Positions 52,469 to 64,000 of a DNA stretch of 64,000 nt are shown one piece after another. The stretch is from NCBI RefSeq assembly GCF_000828615.1, contig NZ_AP012273.1:868001-932000 (forward strand). Reading direction: 5' to 3'. A program made the position numbers and the translations under genes. Each line of letters starts with the position of its first letter. Positions within the stretch are counted from its first letter, which is position 1. This stretch comes from Thiolapillus brandeum (GTDB lineage Bacteria > Pseudomonadota > Gammaproteobacteria > Chromatiales > Chromatiaceae). The notes under the pieces were generated by a model that was not told where the DNA came from, did no database searches, and worked only from the letters and a program-made list of their open reading frames with translations.

Positions 52469-53131
52469 ATGTTCACAGGCATCATTCAGGCCGTTGGCAG
52501 CATCGGCAGCATGGAAGACCGGGGCGGGGACATCCGCCTTGGCATAGACACCGGCAAGCTGGATCTGTCCGACGTGGCACTGGGCGACAGCATCGCGGTC
52601 AACGGCGTATGTCTTACGGCGGTGGAACTGCCGGGCAACGGCTTCGTGGCTGATGTGTCCGGGGAAACCCTGTCCCTCACTTCCCTGGGAGGGCTGAAGA
52701 ACGGCAGTCCGGTAAATCTGGAAAAGGCCCTCACCCTGGCCACACGCCTGGGGGGACACCTGGTGAGTGGTCACGTGGATGGTCTGGGAACCGTCGTCTC
52801 ACGGAAGGAGGATGCCCGTTCCGTGCGCTTTGTCATCGAGGCGCCGTCAGAGCTGGCCAGGTATATCGCTCACAAGGGTTCCATCACCGTGGACGGCACC
52901 AGTCTTACGGTGAACGAGGTGGATGGCGCGCGTTTTGAACTGAATATCGTGCCCCATACCCTGCAGGAAACCATCATGGATACCTATCAGGCAGGCAGCA
53001 AGGTGAATCTGGAAGTGGATCTGGTGGCCCGCTACCTGGAGCGCCTGTTGCTGGGGGACGAGGCGGCACAGCCAGGTGCCACAGGTGTGACCCGGGATCA
53101 GCTCATCAAGGCAGGGTTTATCGATAGCTGA
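52469..53131 (+). CDS. ribE: Riboflavin synthase alpha chain
   Basis: 220 residues with two internally repeated lumazine-binding barrels: MFTGIIQAVG at the start and GGHLVSGHVDGLG at the second barrel boundary near 97. It dismutates two lumazines into riboflavin. Its 3' end overlaps a convergent aldolase gene by 34 bp. Confidence 0.96.
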   Translation: MFTGIIQAVGSIGSMEDRGGDIRLGIDTGKLDLSDVALGDSIAVNGVCLTAVELPGNGFVADVSGETLSLTSLGGLKNGSPVNLEKALTLATRLGGHLVSGHVDGLGTVVSRKEDARSVRFVIEAPSELARYIAHKGSITVDGTSLTVNEVDGARFELNIVPHTLQETIMDTYQAGSKVNLEVDLVARYLERLLLGDEAAQPGATGVTRDQLIKAGFIDS

Positions 53132-53736
53132 AGGGCTTTCGCCAGCACTTGCACCAGGGAGAGTCCTGCATTTTCAGGTGTGCTTCCCCAGGCGACAATG
53201 CCATCTTCATGACCGCCCATGCTGAACACCCGGGCCGGGTTGTCCCGTAACAGGGCGATAACCGCCTCGGCCATTTCCGGCGTGCCGTACTCGATGGCCG
53301 CATCCGTCTCCGGCAAGCCCAGTGTTTTCGCCTGGCGCCAGATATCCGGGGAGTGGACATGAAAGACCGCCCCGGCCTCCGGCAGGGCCTGGTACACGGC
53401 GCCATGGGTCATGGCTTCCGAGGAGGGCGGACAGGGCCCCTGGGATTGCAGCCGGTTGGCGTTTATGTCGAAACCCGTGACCCGGGCGAAATGATCCGCA
53501 TCCAGGCTGTCCCGGCCGCTGGTCTGGGTGCCGCTGATGATGAACCCGTCACCATGCCGCTGGCTGATGTTGCCATAGGCGTAGCCCAGGTAACGGTCGG
53601 GATGTCTTCCCAGCAGATCCAGACGGCGTAACAGCCGGAACCAGCCGCGCAGCATGGAGGTTTCTTCCCCGGAAAGAGCAGGGGCCTGGGTATGCTCAAG
53701 ATGGAATTTGATGACGCCTTCCGCGGATGGATTCAT
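53098..53736 (-). CDS. Class II aldolase/adducin-family protein
   Basis: 212 residues from the ATG at 53736 with GGGAG upstream. Metal-binding and catalytic regions: GNISQRHGDGFIISGTQT near 55, SSEAMTHGAVYQ near 108, VFHVHSPDIW near 125 and a late GHEDGIVAWG near 175. Family members cleave sugar phosphates or dehydrate methylthioribulose phosphate; the substrate is unknown. It is the only minus-strand gene in this stretch, placed between ribE and ribBX, and probably has its own promoter in the 43 bp before ribBX. Confidence 0.85.
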   Translation of the reverse strand: MNPSAEGVIKFHLEHTQAPALSGEETSMLRGWFRLLRRLDLLGRHPDRYLGYAYGNISQRHGDGFIISGTQTSGRDSLDADHFARVTGFDINANRLQSQGPCPPSSEAMTHGAVYQALPEAGAVFHVHSPDIWRQAKTLGLPETDAAIEYGTPEMAEAVIALLRDNPARVFSMGGHEDGIVAWGSTPENAGLSLVQVLAKALQLSINPALMS

Positions 53737-53779
53737 GCTAAACTCTCCCGCTTCACTTTTTACTGGATCGTGATTGCCA

Positions 53780-54922
53780 ATGGCACTCAATACTACCGAA
53801 GAAATCATCGAAGATCTGCGTCAGGGAAAAATGGTCATCATCATGGACGATGAGGATCGCGAAAACGAGGGTGATCTGGTCATCGCCGCCGACAAGGTCA
53901 CGCCGGAAGCCATCAATTTCATGGCCAAGTATGGCCGTGGCCTGATCTGCCTGACCCTGACCAAGGAACGCTGCCAGCAGCTGCGCCTGCCGCTCATGGT
54001 GAATGCAGCGGATCAGCTGGAGTCCACCAATTTCACCATTTCCATAGAAGCGGCGGAAGGCGTGACTACGGGCATTTCCGCATCCGACCGGGCGGTTACC
54101 GTGCAGGCCGCGGTCAGGGAGGATGCGCGTCCCGAGGACCTGGTGCAGCCCGGCCACATCTTTCCCCTCATGGCCCAGCCCGGTGGCGTGCTGGTGCGGG
54201 CGGGGCACACGGAAGCCGGTTGCGATCTGGCGCGCCTGGCGGGCCTGAGTCCCGCCTCGGTCATCGTCGAGATTCTCAACGAGGACGGCACCATGGCCCG
54301 ACGCCCGGATCTGGAGAAATTCGCCAGGGAACTCGATCTCAAGATAGGCACCATCGCGGATCTCATCGAATACCGGGTGCGCAATGAGAAGACAGTGGAG
54401 CGCATCAACGAATGCCTGCTACCCACGGAAGCCGGCGAGTTCCGGGTGATCGCCTACCAGGATGTGGTGGACAATGAAGTGCATCTGGCCCTGGTCAAGG
54501 GCGTGATCCGGGAAGACGAGCCGGTGCTGGTGCGGGTGCATGTGCAGAACAGCCTGTGCGATCTCCTGGGCGCTACTTACAAGGAATGCGGCTGGCCACT
54601 GAAGAACGCCATGAAGCAGATTGCGGGAGAAGACAGTGGCATCGTGGTCATCCTGCGCAATCATGACACGGCGCGGGATATCGTGCAGCGCATCCAGGCC
54701 TGTCAACTCAAGGGCAGCGCCGATGGCGCCGCAGCCATCGATCATGGCAAGATCAAGGACAAGGAACTGCGCACCTTTGGCGTGGGGGCGCAGATTCTCA
54801 TCGATCTTGGGGTAAAGAAGATGCGGGTCATGTCTGCGCCCAAACATTTGCACGCCCTGGCGGGCTTCCATCTGGAAGTAACCGAATTCGTCGATTTCAA
54901 ACTCCCCGAGGAGCAGGAGTAA
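53780..54922 (+). CDS. ribBX: DHBP synthase with degenerate GTP-cyclohydrolase-II-like domain (RibBX type)
   Basis: 380 residues. The N-terminal RibB domain is intact: [17 protein letters not shown] near 20, [21 protein letters not shown] near 136 (in part) and ICLTLT. The C-terminal domain has the GCHII fold, but the zinc-binding triad and GSLRCDCG segment are replaced by [16 protein letters not shown], leaving only two unsuitable Cys. Such RibBX proteins, reported in Shewanella-like bacteria, keep only RibB activity. A separate ribA should therefore exist elsewhere. Confidence 0.85.
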   Translation: MALNTTEEIIEDLRQGKMVIIMDDEDRENEGDLVIAADKVTPEAINFMAKYGRGLICLTLTKERCQQLRLPLMVNAADQLESTNFTISIEAAEGVTTGISASDRAVTVQAAVREDARPEDLVQPGHIFPLMAQPGGVLVRAGHTEAGCDLARLAGLSPASVIVEILNEDGTMARRPDLEKFARELDLKIGTIADLIEYRVRNEKTVERINECLLPTEAGEFRVIAYQDVVDNEVHLALVKGVIREDEPVLVRVHVQNSLCDLLGATYKECGWPLKNAMKQIAGEDSGIVVILRNHDTARDIVQRIQACQLKGSADGAAAIDHGKIKDKELRTFGVGAQILIDLGVKKMRVMSAPKHLHALAGFHLEVTEFVDFKLPEEQE

Positions 54923-54926
54923 TTCC

Positions 54927-55394
54927 ATGAGTATCAAGACCATTGAAGGAAGCCTGGTCGCCAGTGGCGGCCGTTTCTGCATCGTAGTGGCGCGCTGGAA
55001 CAGTTTTGTGGTGAGCCACCTGGAAGAAGGCGCCATCGATACCCTCAAGCGCCATGGCGCGAACGAGGAAGATATCGAGATCGTGCGCCTGCCCGGCGCC
55101 TTCGAAATGCCGGTGGTGCTGAACAAAGTAGCCGCCAGCGGCAAGTACGATGCCATCATCGCTCTGGGTGCCGTGATTCGCGGCGGCACCCCCCATTTCG
55201 AATATGTGGCCGGTGAAGCCGTGAAAGGCATGGCCCAGGTATCCCTGAACCATGGCGTGCCCATCGCCTTTGGCGTGCTGACCGTGGATACCATCGAGCA
55301 GGCCATCGAACGTGCTGGCACCAAGGCGGGCAACAAGGGCGGTGAAGCCGCGGCCTCCGCCATAGAAATGGTCAATCTGCTGAAAGCCCTGTGA
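54927..55394 (+). CDS. ribH: Lumazine synthase
   Basis: 155 residues. The family motifs are [13 protein letters not shown] near 20, [11 protein letters not shown] near 54, [17 protein letters not shown] near 80 and [11 protein letters not shown] near 110. It condenses the RibB and RibD products into lumazine in icosahedral or decameric assemblies. It overlaps nusB by 4 bp (GTGA). Confidence 0.97.
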   Translation: MSIKTIEGSLVASGGRFCIVVARWNSFVVSHLEEGAIDTLKRHGANEEDIEIVRLPGAFEMPVVLNKVAASGKYDAIIALGAVIRGGTPHFEYVAGEAVKGMAQVSLNHGVPIAFGVLTVDTIEQAIERAGTKAGNKGGEAAASAIEMVNLLKAL

Positions 55395-55825
55395 GCAGAA
55401 AACGCAGCAAGTCCCGCTCCCTGGCGACCCAGGCCATCTACCAGTGGCAGGTGACCGGGGACAATATCGGCGAGATCGTCAATGGTTTTCTGGCCGAGCA
55501 CCCCGGCGGGGATTTTCAGATCGATTATTTTCAGGATCTGGTGCGCGGCGTGAGCAGCCAGTTGGACGTGCTGGATGACGGCCTCAAGCCCCTGCTGGAC
55601 AGGCCCGTGGAAGAAGTGGACCTGGTGGAGCGCGCCATCCTGCGCCTGGGGGCCTACGAACTGCTGAAACACCCGGAAGTCCCTTACCGGGTGGTGATCA
55701 ACGAATGGGTGGAGCTCGCCAAGACTTTTGGCGCGGACAAGGGGCACAAGTACATCAACGGTGTACTGGACAAGCTGGCCCAGGCCCTGCGCCCAGTGGA
55801 AGTGGCTGCCAGGAAGCGTGGCTGA
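55391..55825 (+). CDS. nusB: Transcription antitermination factor NusB
   Basis: 144 residues, GTG start in a GTGA overlap with ribH. Typical NusB helical pattern: [15 protein letters not shown] near 8, [12 protein letters not shown] near 80 and a final [12 protein letters not shown]. It joins NusE/S10 at boxA of rRNA leaders for processive transcription. Its end overlaps the thiL start by 8 bp. Confidence 0.96.
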   Translation: MSRKRSKSRSLATQAIYQWQVTGDNIGEIVNGFLAEHPGGDFQIDYFQDLVRGVSSQLDVLDDGLKPLLDRPVEEVDLVERAILRLGAYELLKHPEVPYRVVINEWVELAKTFGADKGHKYINGVLDKLAQALRPVEVAARKRG

Positions 55826-56750
55826 GTTCCAGCTCATCGAGCGCTATTTCTCGGGCCTTTCCCGGCCGGATGGCCCGGTGGCTCTGGGAGTGGGGGACGA
55901 TTGCGCCCTGCTCGATCCCCCGCCGGGCCAGCGCCTGGCCATGACCATGGATACCCTCATCGCCGGGCGGCATTTTCTGCCGGATGCCGATCCTTTCAGC
56001 ATTGGCCACAAGAGCCTGGCCGTGAATCTCAGCGATCTGGCGGCCATGGGGGCGAGCCCCGCCTGGGCGCTGCTTTCCCTTAGCCTTCCTCAAGTGGATG
56101 ATTCCTGGCTATCGGCCTTCACCTCGGGTTTTGCGGCCCTGGCGGAAGCACACGGAGTGGCCCTGGTGGGAGGCGACACCTGCCAGGGCAGTCTGAGCAT
56201 CACCCTCCAGCTCACGGGGTTTCTGGCACCCGGACAGGAGATGCTGCGCTCCGCCGCCCGGCCCGGTGACGCCATCTATGTCACCGGCACCCTTGGGGAT
56301 GCGGCCCTGGCACTGCAACTGGCATCCGCCGGACAGGAGCCCGGCGAGCTGGCGCAGCGACTGGATTATCCCGACCCCCGGGTGGCGGAAGGCCGGTCGC
56401 TTTCCCGCCTGGGCGTAAAGGCCTGTATCGATATATCCGACGGTCTGGTGGCGGATCTGGGACATATCTGCCGCCGCAGCAGCTGTGGGGCCAGGGTGTA
56501 TCTGGATAGCCTGCCCCTGTCGTCCCCGGTGCGCGAATACCTGGCGGCGGGGGGAGACTACCAGCCGGTGGTTGCCGGGGGGGATGACTATGAGCTGTGC
56601 TTCACCGTGCCGCCAGCCCTGGCGCCGCAGTTGCGGGATATGCCCGTCAGCTGCATTGGTGAGATCACTGCCGGGGAAGGAGTGGAACTGTGGGATGGTT
56701 CGGGAAAGCTTCTGCCGCTGCCCCGGGCCTGGGAGCATTTTTCCTCATGA
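55818..56750 (+). CDS. thiL: Thiamine-monophosphate kinase
   Basis: 310 residues from a GTG at 55818 (AGGAAG directly upstream), giving the usual short N-terminus before [11 protein letters not shown]. Mg/ATP-binding Asp cluster: GVGDDCALL near 28, NLSDLAAMGA near 75, LVGGDT near 115, DISDGLVADLGH near 205 and GGDDYEL near 255. It phosphorylates TMP to TPP, which NifJ needs as a cofactor. ATGA overlap with pgpA. Confidence 0.95.
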   Translation: MAEFQLIERYFSGLSRPDGPVALGVGDDCALLDPPPGQRLAMTMDTLIAGRHFLPDADPFSIGHKSLAVNLSDLAAMGASPAWALLSLSLPQVDDSWLSAFTSGFAALAEAHGVALVGGDTCQGSLSITLQLTGFLAPGQEMLRSAARPGDAIYVTGTLGDAALALQLASAGQEPGELAQRLDYPDPRVAEGRSLSRLGVKACIDISDGLVADLGHICRRSSCGARVYLDSLPLSSPVREYLAAGGDYQPVVAGGDDYELCFTVPPALAPQLRDMPVSCIGEITAGEGVELWDGSGKLLPLPRAWEHFSS

Positions 56751-57226
56751 GCCGCCTGCCCAAGCCGGATTTGAAAAACCCTGTGCACCTGTTGGCCTTT
56801 GGTTTTGGTTCCGGCTGTGCGCCCCTGGTGCCGGGAACCTTTGGCACCCTGGCGGCAGTGCCCATCTATGTACTGCTTTCCCGGTTGCCCCTGTCCCTTT
56901 ACCTGCTGGTTCTGGCGGGGGTCATCGTGGCCGGCATCTGGCTGTGCGGCCGCGCCTCCCGGGAGCTGGGGGTTCATGATCATGGCGGCATCGTCTGGGA
57001 TGAGTTCGCCGGTTATTTCGTCACCATGATCGCCGCGCCCCCCGGCTGGCAGGGAATCCTGCTGGGGTTCTTCCTGTTTCGTCTGTTCGATATCTGGAAG
57101 CCCTGGCCCATAGGCTGGCTGGACAAAAAGGTCGCGGGTGGCCTGGGCATCATGGTGGATGATCTGCTGGCCGGGGTGTATGCCCTGGTATGCTTGCAGC
57201 TCGCGTACAGGTTTTACCCATGGTGA
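56747..57226 (+). CDS. pgpA: Phosphatidylglycerophosphatase A
   Basis: 159 residues. The N-terminal GFGSGCAPLVPGTFGTL near 20, VWDEFAGYFVTM near 82 and FDIWKPWPIG near 110 are the PgpA hallmarks, with four membrane segments. It dephosphorylates PGP to phosphatidylglycerol. It is coupled to thiL upstream and overlaps the aspartic protease gene by 7 bp. Confidence 0.95.
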   Translation: MSRLPKPDLKNPVHLLAFGFGSGCAPLVPGTFGTLAAVPIYVLLSRLPLSLYLLVLAGVIVAGIWLCGRASRELGVHDHGGIVWDEFAGYFVTMIAAPPGWQGILLGFFLFRLFDIWKPWPIGWLDKKVAGGLGIMVDDLLAGVYALVCLQLAYRFYPW

Positions 57227-57858
57227 GGTTGGCTGCCATGATGCTGTTGCTGCTGGCGGCGCCCCTGGGGGCGGTGGAAAAGCTTCGGGTGCTGGCCCTG
57301 TTTCCCGGCAAGGCCATGCTCTCCATTGACGGACACAACCGTATGTTGCAGCAGGGTGCTGTCAGTCCTGAAGGTGTGATGCTGATCAGCGCCGATCCCG
57401 ACCAGGCCGTGGTGATGGTTGGCGGTCACAGGCAAACCCTGAAACTGGGCAGCAGCGTCGCGTCCCGCTACCGGAAGAAGAAACGCCTTGAAGCCCGGGT
57501 GCTCATGAATGACCAGGGGGCTTATGCCATTCAGGGTACGATCAATGGCCACTCCCTGCCCATGGTGGTGGATACCGGGGCCAATACCGTTGCTCTGAGT
57601 GAACACCATGCACGGGGCCTGAATCTTCAGTACCGGCGCACCGGCCGGGAAACCCGGGTCCAGACCGCTTCCGGTGTAGCCAGGGCCTGGTCCATCACCC
57701 TGAACCGGGTGAAGATCGGTGAAATCGAACTCCGGCATGTTCCTGCCGTGGTCATGGAAGGGGAACTCCCTGCCGAGGTGCTCCTGGGCATGAGTTTTCT
57801 TTCTTCCCTGCACATTCGCCACCAGGGGAACCTGATGCTGCTGTCCAAGTCCCAATAG
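57220..57858 (+). CDS. Retropepsin-like aspartic protease, exported
   Basis: 212 residues. A signal peptide ends at LGA/VEK (residue 19). Residues 20-90 are a small beta domain. The catalytic motif VVDTGANTVALS is near residue 117, and the protein ends VLLGMSFLSSLHIRHQGNL, the usual ILG-type closing motif. The TIGR02281-type family has one active Asp per chain and should dimerise. It is translationally tied to pgpA, unusual for a protease. Confidence 0.88.
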   Translation: MVRLAAMMLLLLAAPLGAVEKLRVLALFPGKAMLSIDGHNRMLQQGAVSPEGVMLISADPDQAVVMVGGHRQTLKLGSSVASRYRKKKRLEARVLMNDQGAYAIQGTINGHSLPMVVDTGANTVALSEHHARGLNLQYRRTGRETRVQTASGVARAWSITLNRVKIGEIELRHVPAVVMEGELPAEVLLGMSFLSSLHIRHQGNLMLLSKSQ

Positions 57859-57889
57859 TCTGTTCGTCAACAAAGGATATCCGTTCAAA

Positions 57890-60694
57890 ATGAAGAAAAT
57901 CATCCTGCTGCCGCTGCTGACCCTGTTCCTGTTGCTGGGAGCCTGTGTCTCTGAACCGGAAAAAACCGCCGCCGTCACCGGGCCAACGGTGATCAAGAGC
58001 AAGAATGACCAGCGCGATTACGAATATCTGGTCCTGCCCAATCAGTTGCGCGTATTGCTGGTATCCGATCCGGAAGCGGACAAGGCGGCTGCGGCCATGA
58101 GCGTGCAGGTGGGCAGTGCCAGCAATCCACCGGGCAGGGATGGCCTGGCTCATTTTCTCGAACACATGCTGTTCATGGGGACCAAAAAGTATCCCGATGT
58201 GGACGACTATTCCTCTTTCATCAAGCGTAATGGCGGCAGTGACAACGCCTTTACCGCGGACAACCAGACCACTTATTTCTTTGATATCAAGGCCGAAGCC
58301 CTGGAACCGGCCCTTGACCGCTTCGCCCAGTTTTTCATCTCGCCCCTGTTCGATGCCAAGTATGTGGAGCGCGAAGCCAATGCCGTGCATTCGGAGTACC
58401 AGCTCAAGCTCAAGGATGACAACCGCCGTATCGATGCTGCCGAGAAACAGAGCTACAATCCGGCCAGTCCCTATGCGCGCTTTTTCGTGGGCAGCCTGGA
58501 TACCCTCGCAGATCGCAAGGACCGCAAGGTGCGGGATGATCTCCTGGCTTTTTACAAGCAACACTATTCATCCAATATCATGGGTTTGACGGTGGTGGGC
58601 AGGCAACCCCTGCCGGTGTTGCGCCGCTGGGTAGAGGAGAAGTTTTCCGCAATCCCGGATCGTCATGCCAAGCCCTATGTCCCCACGGAGAATGAACTGC
58701 TCTACCAGCCGCAGCAACTGCCTGTGGAAGTGGACGTGGTGCCCCTGAAAAACCAGCGCAAACTGACTCTGGCGTTCCCGATTCCTTCCCAGCGAAAAAA
58801 CTACGCTGCCAAACCCGTGGACTATATTGCGCACTTCATCGGTGATGAAGGCAAGGGCAGCCTCTTCGATCTACTCAAGCAAAAGGGCTGGATCACTGCC
58901 CTGAGCGCCGGCGGACAGAACCTGGATGATGTACAGGGCGTGTTCAATGTGAATATGGATCTGACCGAAGAAGGGGCGAAACATACGCAGGAGATCACTG
59001 CGTACCTGTTCCAGTACATCGATTTGCTGCGGAACAAGGGGATTGAGAAATGGCGTTTCGAGGAACTCAGGCGCAAGGGCGCTCTGGATTTCCGGTTTGA
59101 AGAGAAGATGTCCGCCAGCACCTACGCCATGCTTCTGTCCGCCAAGCTGTTGCGCTATCCGCCTGCCGAGGTGCTGCGTGGTGGAAAGGTGATGCGCGAA
59201 TGGCATCCGGAACTGCTGACCGGGATTCTCGATCAACTCCGTCCCGGGAACCTGGTTATCACCCGGGTGGAACCCGGAATCGGTACCGACAGGACTGAGC
59301 CCTTTTACCGGGTTCCCTACAGCATAAGGAAGATTACCGGAAGACAGTTGGCGCAACTGAAGGAGATCGGCAGGGACAGCCCCATGGAGCTGCCGCAACC
59401 CAATCCTTTCCTCCCGGAAAAGGTGGAACTGAAGAAGATGGCGGCGCCCGGGCCCGTACCGGTTCCCCTGGAGAACACTCCCGCACGAACCCTCTGGTAT
59501 CAGGCGGACTCGGATTTTGGTGTGCCCAGGGCGGTGTTTGCGCTCAATCTGGAGATTCCCGGCGTCAGGGATACGGCCAGGAAAGCGGTCAGTCAGTCCC
59601 TGCTTGCAGACCTGGTCAAGGATGAACTCAATGCCTGGTCTTATCCGGCGCAGCTGGCCGGGCTGAGTTACAGCCTCAGTCCCACCACGGACGGGATCAT
59701 GCTGCTGGTGTACGGCTACGATGAAAAGCTGCCGGTGTTGTTGAAGAAAGTGCTGGCGGCCCTGAAACATCCCTCTCTTCCCGGGGACAGGTTCCGCCTG
59801 TACAAGGCCAAGCTCCAGCGCAGCCTGGCCAACCAGGCCCTGGAACGGCCGTATCAGCAGATTCTGGGAGAACGCAGCCGCCGCCTGCTCACGCCTTCCT
59901 GGAGTCCCAAACAGAAACTGGCGGCCCTGAAGGACCTCAGCCGGGAGGATCTGGAAGCCTATGCCGGCAAGCTCTTCAATGCAGCAGAGGTGAGCGCCCT
60001 GGCCTATGGCAATCTCGACCCGGAGGACGCCAGGCGCCTGGATCAGGTGCTCGACCAGGAACTGTTGTCCGGCACTCACCTGCAGCGCGTGCCCGAGCCC
60101 CGGGTGAGCATCATTCCCAAAGGGGAAACCCTGCGCTATCGCTTTGACGTGGATCACCCGGATTCAGCCGTGGTCATCAACTATCAGGGCAATAGCAAAA
60201 GTATCGGGGAACAGGCCCGCTGGCGATTGCTGGGACATATCATGTCCAGCCCCTTCTTCAATGCCCTGCGCACGGAACAGCAACTGGGCTACGTGGTCGC
60301 GGCGGCCTTCAGCGAAGTCGAGAACATGCCGGGGATGATTCTGTTGGTGCAGTCTTCGGCAGTATCCGCCGAAGAGCTGCAAAAGCGCATGGAGACCTTT
60401 GTCCGAGATTATGAAAAGACCCTGGCGGCCATGAGCGATGCGGAATTCCAGAGCCACAAGGCCGGGCTTCTGGCCAAGTTGCTGAAAAAGGATGACATGA
60501 TGCTCATACGGGCGATGCGCTACATGGACAACCTGGAGCGCGAGCAGTACAGCTTCGATTTCAAGGAGCAGGTGGCGGAAGCGGTGAAAGGCCTGAGCAA
60601 GTCGGATCTGCTGGCCTTCTACCGGGAAAACCTGTTGCGTGAACCCCGGCGCCTGATCGTCTATTCGCCGGGCACCCGGTTTCCGGCACAATAG
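57890..60694 (+). CDS. M16 metallopeptidase, pitrilysin/protease III type, lipoprotein
   Basis: 934 residues. A lipobox LLLGACVSE near residue 20 predicts membrane anchoring. The inverted zinc motif HxxEH is HFLEHMLFMGT near 89, with the third ligand Glu in ANAVHSEYQ near 168. Four homologous domains follow, ending with EQQLGYVVAA near 795 and a late RDYEKTLAA region. It degrades peptides in the periplasm. E. coli protease III is soluble, so the lipidated form differs. Confidence 0.92.
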   Translation: MKKIILLPLLTLFLLLGACVSEPEKTAAVTGPTVIKSKNDQRDYEYLVLPNQLRVLLVSDPEADKAAAAMSVQVGSASNPPGRDGLAHFLEHMLFMGTKKYPDVDDYSSFIKRNGGSDNAFTADNQTTYFFDIKAEALEPALDRFAQFFISPLFDAKYVEREANAVHSEYQLKLKDDNRRIDAAEKQSYNPASPYARFFVGSLDTLADRKDRKVRDDLLAFYKQHYSSNIMGLTVVGRQPLPVLRRWVEEKFSAIPDRHAKPYVPTENELLYQPQQLPVEVDVVPLKNQRKLTLAFPIPSQRKNYAAKPVDYIAHFIGDEGKGSLFDLLKQKGWITALSAGGQNLDDVQGVFNVNMDLTEEGAKHTQEITAYLFQYIDLLRNKGIEKWRFEELRRKGALDFRFEEKMSASTYAMLLSAKLLRYPPAEVLRGGKVMREWHPELLTGILDQLRPGNLVITRVEPGIGTDRTEPFYRVPYSIRKITGRQLAQLKEIGRDSPMELPQPNPFLPEKVELKKMAAPGPVPVPLENTPARTLWYQADSDFGVPRAVFALNLEIPGVRDTARKAVSQSLLADLVKDELNAWSYPAQLAGLSYSLSPTTDGIMLLVYGYDEKLPVLLKKVLAALKHPSLPGDRFRLYKAKLQRSLANQALERPYQQILGERSRRLLTPSWSPKQKLAALKDLSREDLEAYAGKLFNAAEVSALAYGNLDPEDARRLDQVLDQELLSGTHLQRVPEPRVSIIPKGETLRYRFDVDHPDSAVVINYQGNSKSIGEQARWRLLGHIMSSPFFNALRTEQQLGYVVAAAFSEVENMPGMILLVQSSAVSAEELQKRMETFVRDYEKTLAAMSDAEFQSHKAGLLAKLLKKDDMMLIRAMRYMDNLEREQYSFDFKEQVAEAVKGLSKSDLLAFYRENLLREPRRLIVYSPGTRFPAQ

Positions 60695-60765
60695 GGTTAT
60701 TGCTGATACTCAATCAGCTCTAGAATGATTACAATTCGACAATCCAGTTTTTTGGCTGATATGAA

Positions 60766-64000
<3,235 letters not shown>

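Noticed and set aside
53737-53779. FMN riboswitch before ribBX
   Set aside because: Only 43 bp lie between the divergent genes, too short for an RFN element.

Overview
The window reads as chromosome of a gammaproteobacterium. ZipA next to LigA, the order nrdR-ribD-ribE / rib(B)-ribH-nusB-thiL-pgpA, RppH, YgiQ and an LbtU-type porin all point there. A fused pyruvate:ferredoxin oxidoreductase (nifJ) together with ackA-pta suggests a facultative or microaerobic, possibly sulfur-oxidising lineage; that part is inference. Most genes are GC-rich. One gene (15291-16976) is strikingly AT-rich and foreign.

Layout. 1-3.4 kb (minus): HAD phosphatase, FecCD-type permease, ABC ATPase and a lipoprotein. 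3.5-5.8 kb: the first copy of a 161-bp MITE (internally deleted), a VOC protein and an IS110-family element with a long structured non-coding end. 5.9-14.6 kb: RppH, a glutamate-synthase-like flavoprotein divergent from nifJ plus a DHOD-like partner, and a NERD-UvrD protein. 14.7-22.2 kb is accessory: an IS91 transposase remnant, an OLD-family nuclease framed by integron attC signatures, a RelE/ParE-type toxin-antitoxin pair, a REP-type (Y1) transposase gene apparently split by an IS3 element that itself carries a MITE in its orfB, and a HicAB pair. 21.4-28.8 kb is an iron locus on the minus strand: LbtU porin, HemP, a small periplasmic protein, FTR1 permease, polyferredoxin, DUF2325 protein, Cys-rich protein, ferritin and P19-like protein. 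Its leading promoter overlaps a good Fur-box candidate. 29-34 kb: secreted protein, hemolysin III, YgiQ, DUF1841, MIF-like and DUF4124 proteins. 34.3-44 kb: a hybrid one-protein two-component regulator followed by a 1845-residue Calx-beta-like repeat surface protein.

44-45.6 kb is a tRNA locus: tRNA-Pro(TGG); a tRNA-Arg(TCT) whose anticodon is split by a 663-nt group I intron encoding a PD-(D/E)XK homing endonuclease; two 165-bp tandem units carrying copies of the tRNA-Arg 3' end; a MITE; and tRNA-His(GTG). 46-64 kb is core metabolism: ackA-pta, glyA-nrdR-ribD-ribE, a class II aldolase on the opposite strand, ribBX-ribH-nusB-thiL-pgpA-retropepsin, an M16 lipoprotein peptidase, zipA-ligA and the start of a probable MscS channel cut by the window end.

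The most interesting material is: (1) the MITE family, six copies with TTAR target duplications, an array of hairpins and one stop-free reading frame, so that one insertion preserved the host frame; (2) the intron-split tRNA-Arg with its duplicated 3' end; (3) the OLD nuclease as an apparent integron cassette; (4) the candidate guide-RNA region of the IS110-family element. No homology search or folding program was run. All family assignments come from reading motifs.
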